Shown: piece by piece, positions 42,101 to 54,446 of the stretch
Position numbering within the stretch: the first letter of the stretch is position 1
Layout: each line of letters starts with the position of its first letter
Assembly: GCA_039654915.1 (NCBI GenBank)
Contig: CM077594.1
Coordinates: 109,382,893 to 109,446,892, forward strand
DNA: 64,000 nt
From: Aquilaria yunnanensis
Taxonomy: Eukaryota; Streptophyta; Magnoliopsida; Malvales; Thymelaeaceae
Direction: 5' to 3'
Notes under the pieces: model-generated
Databases searched by the model: none
Seen by the model: only the letters and a program-made list of their open reading frames with translations
Told to the model about the DNA's origin: nothing
Program-made: the position numbers and the translations under genes

Positions 42101-44029
42101 ATGTTTATGATTTCCCAAAAAAAAAAAAACTAATAATTACTCAAAATAATATATATTCATACGTATACTATTAGGATTTAACTCAGAGAATTTTTATTTA
42201 AATGGTTGTGTTTTTTTTTTTCACTCAAAATTTACAAAAGATATATTCTCTTTAGATAGTTGTGTTATAACTTAAATTTTAAATTTTAATTAATTTAAAT
42301 TTCAAGATTGATTGTAATTTAACCTTATATATTGACTTCATTTTAAAAATAGTATAGATTTGTCATTGTTGATAACATTTTATGGCGGCTAAGGGATTCT
42401 GATTATGGAGTTAAGAATACTTGCTGCCATGTCATTGAAGTTCTTTTGACATAGTACTTGAAAGGGGAGAATGGAATGATTGTTGTTAGGTTATTTTGTA
42501 AACCTTATTTCCAAGGCCATGGGGAGGCATAACAAAGGGATGCAATTCGGAGCAGCAATGTGTATAGCTAAAATGGTGGACTCTACCCACTGGCTATGCT
42601 CCAAAAAGGCCACCAGCCTGCCATCTAGATCTTTTAGATTGTCATTGAAACCTGTTGCCTAAAGCTACCTGAGGTGTAGTGGTTCATGTTGGGTGACAAC
42701 AACATCATTTTTATGATGGATGGTGTACGATGAAGGGGGATTTGCCATTAGCCACCTATTGGCTTAAGTGGTAGCCATCAAAACCCTTTTGCAGTTATTT
42801 ACTCAAAGACTCCCCCTCATTGTTGACCTCTTTTCTCCTTCTTCTTCGTTGAAAACATCCGCCAACATTCTTTCTCGATCCTAATTTTTCCAAAGCTGCT
42901 TTGCTCATCAACGTCGTCATTGTCACGTGACAACACAAGCCTGTTTTTCGTCAACCTATGGGCTAACCTATATAGATTATCAAAGTCTGATAACTAAGTT
43001 GCTTAGTTTATCAAAGTTGGAGGACTAAGTCTTTATGAGTCAAAGTTAAGGGATTTATTCGTGTGAGTTTGCAAAGTTGAGGATCAACTATGCATTTAGG
43101 CCTTAAAAAAAATTATGCCATAGGATTTGCAGGTTGCTCAATGATTAGAATTTCATGGAAAAATTTGCATTTTTGGTGACCGTAAGTTCAAGACAATGCC
43201 TATGTTTCTTGCTTGGCTACTATGTGGGTGCTTTTACTTGTGGTGAATGGATGCCACTGTCTTATAGTTCAATGGCATTACAAAAATGTTGTAAAAAAAA
43301 TGTGAAATTGTAGCTTAGTAGATGTTAATACATCGGTATTTATTGTCTAACTAACAATCTGTCAATACGCAAAAGGATAAGAAAATTTGAAAGTCTCTAG
43401 TGACTACAGAGAGAAAAAAAAAATAGTGCTTGGAATGATGTGAAGGATGATGGTTCAAATGTAATGTTACAAGTAGGATGAAAAAAATTTGTGGACCAGA
43501 GTGGCCATTTTCAATTAAAATTCTATAAAAATAATGGTAAAATAAATGAAATTAACCAAATTAAAATGCACTGCATGGGGTATAGGATTGTATGATGATA
43601 AATTTAGGGGAAAAAGATCTAATTAGGATAAGAAAATAAGTTAGGATACTCATGGTGTTATTTAGCCATACTATGATATCTGATAACACATGACAGTTTT
43701 TTATACATGCATTTCTTCATGTAATAGATATCTCACAGTCCTCTTATTATCATGTACCTAAGAGAACTAATAAGATGAACTTTTAGAGCCTTAGGCTCCT
43801 CCCACTGCATGGAAGCTTACTTGTTAGAACATAGGCAACAATTATCCTTTCTCTAGTACCATTTTTTTCTTACCATATATGTTTTATTTTTTTAACAAAA
43901 AGAAAAAAAAAGTATACTAGAATAATTTTCACCTCCAACATGCTAATTGTTTAGAACCAAAACAGCTGTAACTAATGAATCCACATAATCACGCAAGTGT
44001 AACCCAAGTTTTACAATTTTTTATGTCAT
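39185..44029. other. AT-rich intergenic DNA
   Basis: No gene is supported. Phrases such as CTTTAGGTT/GTGTAGGTT, and GCATTTAGGCC at about 43095 (shared with about 59205), indicate further decayed TIR elements, but boundaries could not be set. A short open frame at 42480-42662 matches nothing I recognise. Confidence 0.35.
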
Positions 44030-46716
44030 TGTTGGGTTTGTTGGCTCAAATTCAAGAATGTTAAGGATTTTAATTTTACTTACGATTTGGTTTTAGCCTT
44101 CCTATTTATTTGGGATTAGTTTTCTTATTTTGATGTGATTTGGGAATGTGTGTGGCTTATAAAAATGCATGTTGTGGTGGAGTTTTGAGTGTTAGATAAA
44201 AGCCAGTGTGGTGAATAAGCAAAATATGAGAGTTTTAGGAGGGAGAAGAAATCTAAAGGCTAAAAAGAGTTAGGATGAAAAACTTTTTTTGATTCTCATA
44301 TCTTATAATTGTGTGAAGGCAAGATATTGGAGTTATCAGTTGTATGTAAGGGATCCATAAACCAGTGTGAGCACTAAAAGCATACATCTACTGTAATCTC
44401 TATATTTTGTTCGAGTAGATTTCTCTCATTCATGGATTAGTTGGTCGTCGAAACCGTAAAAAAATAATTCTGGTATCACTAACAACTCAAAATAAATAAT
44501 TTTGTAGTATAGCAGTGGAAACTAGGTCAAATCTTAAGGAAAATTTTTATCTGAAAGCTTTCTCACAGAAAACTTAAAATAAAATATTGAGGGGATTCTT
44601 TACAATAAAAAATGAAATAAAATTGAAAAAAATGATCAGAGAACAAAAATTAAAAAAACCCATTAAGTAAGAAACCAACAAAACAATCAAGAATTCAAAC
44701 TTTTGCATCAATCAACATCCACTACCAAATTCCTACAACTGATCATCGATACATAGATAGATCAATCAAGACTTTGAATATTCATCGTTAGAGCTATCTT
44801 CCTACCTCTCCTTAGTCATAGTTAATCAGAAAACAAGCAATCTAATTAACCTTAACTGCTAAATAACCTAAGACAAGCGCTTTGATTTAATTTAACAATT
44901 GCGTTAAAAATTAGAGAGATCGATGAAACTAAATAACACAAACACAAGTCACTGCATTTAATTTAGTTAAATGTTCTCCCTAAGACCTAATTATTTCTAA
45001 CTCATCAAATCACTAGTATGCCTTCTAGTATAACAATTACGGATTTGATTTCTAACCCAGCGGTAGATTGAATTCGAATATTAACTAGTATGCCTCCTAG
45101 TATATAAACGAAACAATCATGAAATTAATCATAGAAGAACATCCAATACTCAAAATATTAATTGAATGAATAAAAATAACTTTGATCTCACAGTGCTAAA
45201 GAATTTGAGGTTTCAGTTTTCTTCAGCTAAGAATAAAAAAATTACTAAAAAGAAAAAGGAAATAAAAAAACAAGAAAGAGGCAAAGAGAGTTGGGGAAGA
45301 GGGAGGGAAAAGGAGGGGACGTCCAACCGCGAGAGAAAGAGAGAGGCACGAGCGGCTGTGCTCCAATTCTAATAAAGCTAACTTAGTGTGTTAAATTTAC
45401 AAACTCTCCCTAAAATTTTTATATATTTACAAAATCACCCCACACAAATAAAAAGATTCAAACTAACTAGAAGGTTTCAAAGTTGTGAACCAAGAAAAGT
45501 TCCAGAACAGCAGCAGCAACTTCAAGCTGAAATTCGACCTTGATTTAGACATTATCACTCAAAAATCATAGCATGAAAGTTGTAGATCTTTTTCTTAGTT
45601 TCGAAATGACACATGAATCGCATAAAACAAACATCTACAGCCAAATATATGCCCAAAATACCGCAACTACTTCCAAACTAGCGAAGACGCACAAATTGCG
45701 ACTTTGAAACTAAATTTGACCATCTTAACGTGCAAACTGGATTTCATGGTCTGCATATGATTTGTAGTTCCAGATGTTAGATTTCCAATGAATTAAGAAT
45801 CACTCAATTTCAATCTCTGTAACTCAAGATATGATTTTTCTACCGGAACATCACAAATCTGTTAAAATCCCAAAAGAACACAACTAAATTAAAACTTGTA
45901 AAATTGCAAATGAAATTCACTTTCAATCAATTGAGTCCATATATACTTTAAGCTATAAAACATACTAAAAAGAGATGTTGAAGGTTCAAAACACATTAAA
46001 ACATTCTAAATATAAGAGAAATAAGTATAACAAATGTGAGTTTATCATGGATATAGGTTAGTTAAGAACCAAACTAACTTAAATATGTGTGTACTTGCTT
46101 TATTATGTTGGATGTTCCATTGCACATGATGGGTAATTAGGAAATTTTTTTTCCAACAAGTGGTATTAGAACTTGCAGTTTGGTCTTGACATGGTAGAGT
46201 TTGTGGTGCATTCTTATCATAGTGGAATTTGTGTTCGTGATGTTGTTTGGAGTCTTGTTTGTATTGTTTGTACTTTTTTCCATTCGTTGTCATGTTTATG
46301 TTTTCGTGATATTCGTGGTTTATGGATGGCTTATAAAAAAGTATGTTGTGCTAGAGTTTTGAGCATAAGAGAAAAATCAATGTGGTAAAGAAGTAAAATA
46401 TGAGAATTTCAGGAGGAATAAGAGGTTTGGAAGCCAAAAAAGGCTAGGACGGGAAACTTTTTTTTATTCTCATATCTTATAATTATGTGAGGGTAAGATA
46501 TCGATGTTATCAGTTGTATGTAGATGATCAATATACTAATGTGAGTACTAAAAATATGTATCTACTGTAATTTCTATATTTTGTTCTAATGGATTTCTCT
46601 CATTCATAAATGCAGGCTAATTAAGAGATAAATTACGTTAAATTTGTGTGTATTTGCTTTATTATGTTGGATGTTCCACCGTACGTGATTGGTAATTAAC
46701 GAATTTTTTCCCAACA
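44030..46716. mobile_element. LTR-derived element with 5' LTR split by a 1.6-kb insertion
   Basis: A block at 44153-44438 is repeated at 46326-46609, and a block at 46058-46158 is repeated at 46617-46716. The right-hand copies are nearly adjacent, so they form one LTR end. The left-hand copies are the same LTR interrupted by about 44438-46045. The left LTR end (CCAACA, 46153-46158) is followed by TGGTATTAGAAC at 46162, close to the tRNA-iMet primer-binding site of plant copia elements. Little internal sequence remains, so this is a TRIM-like or heavily deleted copy. Confidence 0.6.
44438..46045. mobile_element. Nested insertion inside the LTR, about 1.6 kb, class unknown
   Basis: Interrupts the LTR copy described for 44030-46716 and is flanked by CATGGAT at 44431-44437 and 46046-46052, a likely target duplication. 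The inner sequence includes CTGGTATCAC near its left end and a purine-rich tract at 45230-45350. It has no recognisable protein and may be a solo LTR or large non-coding retroelement derivative. Confidence 0.5.
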
Positions 46717-47682
46717 TTCATCCTCACTATCCCACCTGCTCACTTAATTATAAATCCTACCCCTAATATCCTTCGAAACACTTGGCCCGGCACAAACGAC
46801 AACCCTGGTGCCCGGAACTACGTGAAGCTCGTTAACCCATCTAGGTAAGGCACATCATATGGTGTTGACGATGAGGACGTAAGGACTGGGGAAGAAGTCA
46901 ATTTTACTAAGAAAATCCTAAATAAGTGCTATTATATTTTGATTACCTTAGAAGCGTTGAAGAATTTTTAGTCATGGAATTAATAGGGAAAATTCTACAA
47001 TTATAAATTAAAAATATAAAAAATATATTTAAATAACTCACCTCTATTAATGTCATAAAATAGATGACTGACATATATTTATCATATCTATCGTCTGTCA
47101 TATAATTATAACTCAATTACAAATTGTAAAGATCAATTTTAATGTCGTGGCAAAGAAGCGAAGTAACAATGATGTTCAGGCAGAAAGTGTTTTTGTTTGG
47201 TGAGTTATTTGATTTTGCTAAAAATTTTTAATTAAGTTATTATCAATAATTATATTAATACAATAAATCTTTTTTACCCGGTTAAAGGTATATGAGTTGA
47301 AATAAGTGTCATGTGTGAAAAGAGTTAGAAGAGACCATAAAAGTAGCTGCCCTATCACTCCCTATTGTAATTTTGCAGTCTGATAATAGTGTACATAAAA
47401 CTTTTATGGCAAATTAATAATAGAGAAAATAATTAAGATACATAAAAAGTTGCGGACGAAGCGGTAGCTTTTAATAAAAAGTTCAATACCGAAGGATCAC
47501 TTTCGCTTTTCATTTATATTTTAATTTGATTTTAATAGAAGTTACGTGCCAATAGCCAAGCATGAAAAAGGTGAGAGAGAGAGAGAGAGAAGAACAACGA
47601 AGAAGTTGTTTTCATTATTATTATTATTATTATTATTTAGGTAAAAAATGTAATTATATTAAGAGATAACTGAGTCCAACCA
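46717..47682. other. AT-rich intergenic DNA and LINE 3' tail
   Basis: No gene is seen. A GA run at 47574-47590 and a (TTA)n run at about 47618-47637 occur near the right edge; the latter is the tail side of the minus-strand LINE remnant. Confidence 0.4.
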
Positions 47683-49330
47683 CTAGGAAAACAGGCGAAG
47701 CCAATAAAGATAGCCAACAGCAGACAACTCCATCTGGTCAATTGAATGTGCAACGGAATTCAAAGCATGAGAAACATAAACGAGAGAATAATAATCAAAA
47801 GAAGAAAATAAACATCTAATGTCATCAAGTAAAACTCCAAAAGAGCATAAAGAAGGACCTAGGGATCTTAACTCATCAACTAAGGTAGTAACAACAGATG
47901 CGACCACAATATGTTGATATCCTCTCTCTCGAGCTTCCCTTAAGCCATACAAAATGGCCAAGGCCTTCACTAGAACCAACTGATCACACCACTTGTCAGA
48001 GGAGATCAAGAATATAAGAACAGGTGCCATCTCAAAATTTTAGAACACTAAAACAATAGAGCTCCATTGGAAAAGAGTAGAGGTAGCAGCATCCACATTG
48101 ACCTTCAGATGCCTTGGCAGAGGAGGAGTCTAGCCTGGAGTGGTGGAGGCCAAGACAGAAGGCACCTTAACAGTAGGGTTTGAACATTCCTAATTTTGGC
48201 ACCAAACCTTAATTACTTCAACCAGACAACTAGGAATGTAGCACTTGTGTTCATGTACAATCTTGTTCTTATTCCACCACAAAAACCAACCCATGACAGC
48301 AAAGATAATGCTTCATCTAGATACTTTTGTAGAAAAACACTCATATACAGATATGTTGGAGGAGTGGGAGGTTTGAACATTCAGATAGTCTTTAACATTT
48401 AGAGCACATGGACACATTAGTAAAATGTCAGACACTGATTCAATGCCGGAGCCACAAACAGGACAAGTAAGGATACATCCATACCTTGGGCATGCAGATT
48501 ATCTCTCGTAGCAAAGCGTCAGCAATAGCATGCCACCAAAAAAGTTGTGGACGAGGGGATGCCGAATGTCGCCAAAACAACTTCCAGTCTTGAGCTTCTT
48601 CTCAAGGGGAATGCTTCTTAAGTAACGCAAATGCAATATTATATGTAGTTTTGATTGAAAACTGATTTAAAGAAGTCATTCCTAAAGCAAATAAGTCATT
48701 TTTACATGGCGTTGAGAGAGGCATTTGAAAGATACTAGCCACATCATTTGGGTGAAATAATGCCTTCTGCATAGGTAAATGCCAAGCCCTACTGACTTCA
48801 GTCATCAACTGCAATACCATGAGATTTTTGAGCCCTACAAAAACCTCAATAATTGGTTGGGGGAAATTGCCAAAAGGTAGTCAATTTTTACTCTAGACAT
48901 TAATCGAAAGCACCTTATATAAAAGAGTATTCTGATTATGCGTTAGACACCACCCTTGTTTTGTAAGATAAATGTGATTAAAGACCTCAAAATCCTACAA
49001 ACCCAAACCACCTCTCTCCTTCAAATTACACAACTGGTCCCAAGCACAACAAACAGCAGGCTTCTTATCATGAGAGGAGGACTATAAAAACCAAATAATA
49101 AGCTGATGCAACTTGTCACACACCTAAGTGGCAACAGTATGCTGCTTATATGGTGGTTTAACATCGCTTGAATGACCGACTTAATTAAGACCGAACGACC
49201 AACTTGAGAGAAAAGAAAAGCCTTCCAAACATAGAGCTTTTTAGTAACTCATTCAATTAACTCATCAAATTGATTCACCTTTTGTCGACCTAACATATAA
49301 AAAAAACCCAAATTTTGTACACTTTCAAAA
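47683..49330 (-). pseudogene. Decayed LINE (non-LTR retrotransposon) 3' fragment: RT end, zf-RVT, RNase H
   Basis: Read on the minus strand, fragments in shifting frames match the C-terminal part of plant L1-type polyproteins. In order: a KKPAVCCAWDQLC-like reverse-transcriptase tail (about 49070-49020), a zf-RVT zinc-binding stretch (WWHAIADAL then TCPVCGSGIESVSDILLMCP, about 48530-48400), and an RNase H-like domain (AILYGLREARERGYQHIVV, 48000-47690). Several frameshifts and stops break it. The 3' end runs into (TAA)n, the usual LINE tail, and the 5' truncation ends near another (TTA)n run at about 49337. Confidence 0.8.
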
Positions 49331-50882
49331 AGCGATTTATTATTATTATTATTATTATATAGCTCTTCTATATTCTCTAATTTATTGAGTACATCAAGAT
49401 CTAATTAATTGATGGGACCGAAAGTCCTTTTACTTTAGAGGAGAGCAGGTGTACAGGACGAACAATTTGGCAAGTGGCGAATAAACGTCGTGGTATGCAT
49501 ACAATTTGTCAACTATCAATGTCGGCTACGCGCTGCGGACAAAGGTGGATGGATTGGAGAGGACTTTGTTTGGCATTTTTTGTTGTTTTAGTAGTGAGTC
49601 TAGTGACAGGGTTACAACTGGGTTGGTTTGGGTTATTATAGTTTAAAATCTTCACTTATCAGCTTTGATATTTGAGTCTTCATTTTATTGAATTTAATAT
49701 TTAGTGATATGTAAATACTACATAAAAAGATCAAATGAAAATAATAGTCAAACTATAATTATTGAATTTAATATTTAGTGATATGTAATACTATATAAAA
49801 AGATCCAATGAAAATAATAGTCGGACCATAATTTTGTGTGCTTGTACAGTTTAAATGGATCTCATATGATACAGGTGACCCCTTCATTATGAGAGGGTTC
49901 TGGTTTTAACGGATCATATATATTTTCAAAAGACACATTTGAGTTGGATACATTTCATTATACATGCACCCATACACAACACAAGCGCAGCCGCAAGGGT
50001 AAGGCCCAAGTCGTGCATGCAATGCCTCCAACGGCAGCAAAGATTGAACTTTCATAGTTCTTGGCCCAACTCATGACCCAGACTTCCCTCCTCCTATAAC
50101 TATAAACAAGCCCAATTGGCAAATGCGTACTATACCCATATCGCTCAATTTACTTTGATGCAAATGTTTGAATTTGGACAATTAGTTAGTCTTTAATTAT
50201 AGATGAAAAATTCCCAGTATTGATATTAAAAATTCGTGACAATTAGTGTTCAAGACAATCAACACAACCACACCAATCTAATATTAAAGAGCCAAAAACC
50301 AAAATTATATAAGTTCATATAAAAAAAATGTCAAAAAATTTGTGTATGAAAATCGTATTAAACAATGTCCTTAAAGTCTCTAGCCTTTGAGAACACACAC
50401 ATAACTCTTCCCTCACTGCTCCTTAATAACTGAAGCATTAACATTAAACTTCACACTTCCATCTTTTGGTGCCTCCCAAATCACACCATTTCGATCTTTA
50501 CCATTTTTCTCCACCACACTCAGTTCACACTCGCTGGATCAATTAGTAAATCCAACATCATCACTTTATTTAGACTCTTGCCATCTTGTAATTCTTGCTA
50601 TGATAACACAATTCATAGTAGAAATACTCATCCACGATCGCTATTATTACGCATTTTAATTACAAATTGCAATCATAATAGGTAGTTTTTTTAAAAAAAA
50701 ATGTATTGCTATTTCTTAATCTTTACTCAATTTAGGAACAACTTTTATGATTAAGGTTAAAATTTAGGATAATTTATTTAATAGTGGAGATGATATTGTT
50801 TACACTAATACAAATGGGACAAAAAACTGAAAAATTATGGCATGGGACTGGACATTACAAGTCGACAAAGACTAATAATGAA
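49331..50882. other. AT-rich intergenic DNA with a 74-bp tandem duplication
   Basis: A segment starting ATTGAATTTAATATTTAGTG at 49687 recurs at 49761 with few differences (period 74). The remainder shows no gene or clear element. Confidence 0.5.
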
Positions 50883-53800
50883 GACTAAATTACACGATTT
50901 GTCCTTAAAATATACCCTATTTTACATATTTACCTCTAAATTGTTGAATGTTTCAAAAGTAGGATTAAAATAATATTTTTGTAGCAAAAATGTACCTCAT
51001 TCCATTATCTCAGCCAGGGTTGACCGAAAGTTGAGAGGAAAATACCAAACTAGTCCCTAAATGCAACCAAATTGGACACAAGACCCCCTGAATATAAAAT
51101 TGGGACACATAACTCCTCAAATAGCCAAAAACCTTAAAATAGAGTGTAAAATTAAAAAACACTACAAATTTAACATGTCCGTTGAAAATTAACGTATTTA
51201 ATCCCTTTAAATAATTATAGAGAATATTTTAGATTCCAAAAAAATATAATTTGACATGCTTATCTATTTTTTTTTTCAACTTAAACATTAAAAACAAAAA
51301 AAACCCAAAAAGTTGAATGAAAAACAACCAATTCGACATGTCCATCTCCAATTGAAGCATCCAATCCCTTGAAATAATTATAAATACTATTCTTTGTTCC
51401 AAATAAATAGAATTTGACACACTTATCTATTTGTTTCAACTTAAATCATAAAATAGCAAAAAGAAAAATTGAAAAAGAAAATGAAAAAAGAGAAATTGCC
51501 AATTTGACATCCTCATCCCAAATTAAAGCATACAATCCCTTACAAATAATTATAGAAACTATTCTAGATGAAAAATAAATAGAATTTGACACACTTACCT
51601 GTTTTTTCCGACTTAAAGCATAAAATAGCAAAAAAATCAAAAGACAAAATGAAAAAAATAAAAAATTACCAATTCGACATACCCATCTAAAATTAAAGTA
51701 TAAAATCTATTGAAATAATTATGGATACTATTATAGATTCCAAATAAATAGAATTTGAGGCACTTATCTATTTTTTCAACTTAAGACATAAAATAGCAAA
51801 AAAATAAAAAAAAAATAGAATGAAAATAAAAAACTTACCAATTCAACATGACCATACCAAATTAAAGTATATAATTCATTTAAATAATTATGGAAACTAT
51901 TCTAGACTCTAAATAAATAGAATTTAACACACTTATCTATTTTTTTCCAACTTAAACCATAAAATAGCAAAAAAATGGAAAATAGAATGGAAAATAAAAA
52001 AATTACCAATTCGAGATGAACATAAAAAATTAAATCATAAAATCCCTTGAAATAATTATTTATATTATTCTAGATGCCAAAGAAGTAGAAAAAATCCCTT
52101 GAAATAATTATTTATATTATTCTAGATGCCAAAGAAGTAGAAAAAATCCCTTGAAATAATTATTTATATTATTCTAGATGCCAAAGAAATAAAATTTGAC
52201 ATACTTATCTATTTTTTTTCAACTTAAACCATAAAATAACTGAAAAACCAAAATATAGAATGAGAAATAAAAAATTACTAATTTGACATAATCATCCCTA
52301 ATTAAAGCATAAAATCCATTTAAATAATTATTGAAACTATTCTAGATGCAAAAGAAATAGAATTTGACACCCTTATCTATTTTTTCAACTTAAAACCATA
52401 AAATAACAACAAAACTAGAAAATAGAATGAAAAAAAATAAAATTGTCAATTCAAAATGCCCAGTTGAATTATCTCTTTCAGGGGATTTCATGATTTAATC
52501 TGGGGTGGGCATGTTGAACTGGTGATTGTTTATTTTTTATTCTATTTTTTTTTATTTTATGGTTTAAGTTGAAAAAAATATACATGTGTGTCAAATTTTA
52601 TGATTTTTGCATATATAATAGCTTCATAATTATTTAAATGGATTTTATGCTTTATTTTGGGATGTGTATGACAAATTGGTAATTTATTTCTCATTCTATT
52701 TTTTGGTTTTTTGCTATCTTATAATTTAAGTTGAAAAAAATAGATAAGCGCATCAAATTCTATTTCTTTGGTATCTAAAATAGTCTACATAATTATTTAA
52801 ATGAATTTTATACTTTAATTTGGGATGGTCATGTCGAATTATCAAATTTTTTATTTTACATTCTATTTTTCATTTGTTTTACTATTTTATGTTTTAGTTG
52901 GAAAAAAAAGAGGTAAGCTTGTTGAATCCTATTTCTAGCCTTAATAATTATTTCAATAGATTATATGATTTAATTTAGGATGAGCATGTTGAATTGGTAA
53001 TTTTTAAAAGTTTTCATTTTTTTTTCTATTTTATGGTTTAAGTTAAAAAAATAGATTTGTACGTCAAATTCTATGTATTTATCATCAATAATAGTATCCA
53101 TAATTATTTCAAGAGATTTTATGCTTTAATTTGGGATGGGCATATCGAATTGGTAATTTTTTATTTTTTATTCTGTTTTTTTGGTATTATGTTTTAAGTT
53201 AAAAAATAGATGAGTGTGCCAAATTCTTTTTTTTTTTTTGGTTTAGAATGGTCTCCATGATTATTTCAATGGATTGTAAGCTTTAATTTGGGTTGGATAT
53301 TTCAAATTGATGATTTTTTATTTTTCATTCTATTTTCAATTTTTTTTACTATTTTATGGTTTAAGTTAAAAAAAATATATATAAGTGTATCAAATTCTAT
53401 TTCTTTGAAATGTAGAATAATCTCTATAATTATTTCAATGGAATCAATGCTTTAATTTTAGATGAGCATGTCAAATTCGTAGCTTTTCATTCAACTCTTC
53501 AGTGTTTTTTTTTTTTTTTTTTGCATTTAAGGGTTAAGTTTAAAAAAAAAAGGGTAAGTGTATCAAATTATATTTTTTTGACATCTAAAATAATCTCTAT
53601 AATTATTTAAATGGATTGGATATTTTAATTTTTAATGGTCATGTTAAATTTGTATTGTTTTTTTAATTTTTTATTCTAAGTTTTTTTTTGCTATTTAAGG
53701 AGTTATTTGTCCTAAATTTATACTCAGGGGGCCTTGTGTCCGTTTTGTGCGTGTTTAGGGGCTAGTTTTGTATTTTTCCCTTGAATTTTCATTAATACTT

Positions 53801-53919
53801 ACGGATATAATAGATTTGCTTGCAAGTATTATTTTAATCCTACTTTTACAACGCTCGACGGTTTAAAGGTAAATATGTCAAATAGAGTATATTTTAATGG
53901 TAGATCATTCAATTTAGCC
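50883..53919. mobile_element. Giant fold-back element: palindrome of tandem ~167-bp repeats, about 3 kb
   Basis: The outer 230-280 bp on each side are inverted copies: ACATATTTACCTNTAAA, AAAGTAGGATTAAAATAAT and ACAAGNCCCCCTGA are shared left and, inverted, right. Inside, the left arm repeats a unit head to tail, with the word AATTCGACATG-like at about 51175, 51338, 51506, 51675, 51842, 52010, 52282 and 52447. The right arm holds the same unit inverted, at about 52527, 52672, 52835, 52991, 53148, 53309, 53473 and 53645. The turn is near 52460-52510. No protein is encoded. The design matches Foldback-type DNA transposons. Short target duplications could not be identified. Confidence 0.75.
52038..52192. 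repeat. Recent 52-bp triplication inside the left arm
   Basis: A 52-bp piece containing AATCCCTTGAAATAATTATT and TCTAGATGCCAAAGAA occurs three times in tandem, starting near 52041, 52093 and 52145, almost without differences. It lengthens one unit of the arm from about 167 to about 272 bp. Confidence 0.85.
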
Positions 53920-54446
53920 TTAAATTACAGTAGTACTATTATATTATGTAGCTCAGCATTAGGTGGACCAGAGACCAAAAATGTCAATTTCATTAGCACC
54001 ACCTGAAACATAACCCATCTATAATGATCAGAATAAAGAACAAATCTGATCCTCTCAGTCCCCATTTCTGGGTATTAACAAATCTAATTTAAGCAAACGA
54101 TGAATTGTCATCAATTCATTTCTCAGCAGCACATGCACCATGTGAAGAAGACCCAAGGGTCCCATATGAAATCATATTCCCTACAATTCGGCATTTGAAT
54201 CCTCCAATACATTGAATTGGTAAAGCCCCTAAAAGGCTAAAACAAACCTCACAACTCTATCATCATCCAACATGTGAAACCTAGACGAAGAAAACCCACA
54301 CATGATTCTTCTCCTCTACCCAACCCCAAGCACAAGAAGAACACTAGGATAAAAAGAAATAAAAAATCGTAAGAAACAAACATGACTCAATTTTAATCCA
54401 ATGAAAATGTTGGTATTGACTGATGTCAGCCCAGTCTTTAACTTCA
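53920..54446. other. 3' flank of the phytocyanin gene
   Basis: Non-coding DNA between the fold-back element and the minus-strand phytocyanin stop. It probably includes the 3'UTR. No other gene is seen. Confidence 0.45.

Noticed and set aside
42480..42662. 60-codon open frame on the plus strand
   Set aside because: No domain and no supporting exon structure in AT-rich repeat DNA.
50883..53919. CRISPR array or centromeric satellite
   Set aside because: Units are adjacent without unique spacers, change orientation at the centre and are too few for a satellite; the nuclear plant context also excludes CRISPR.
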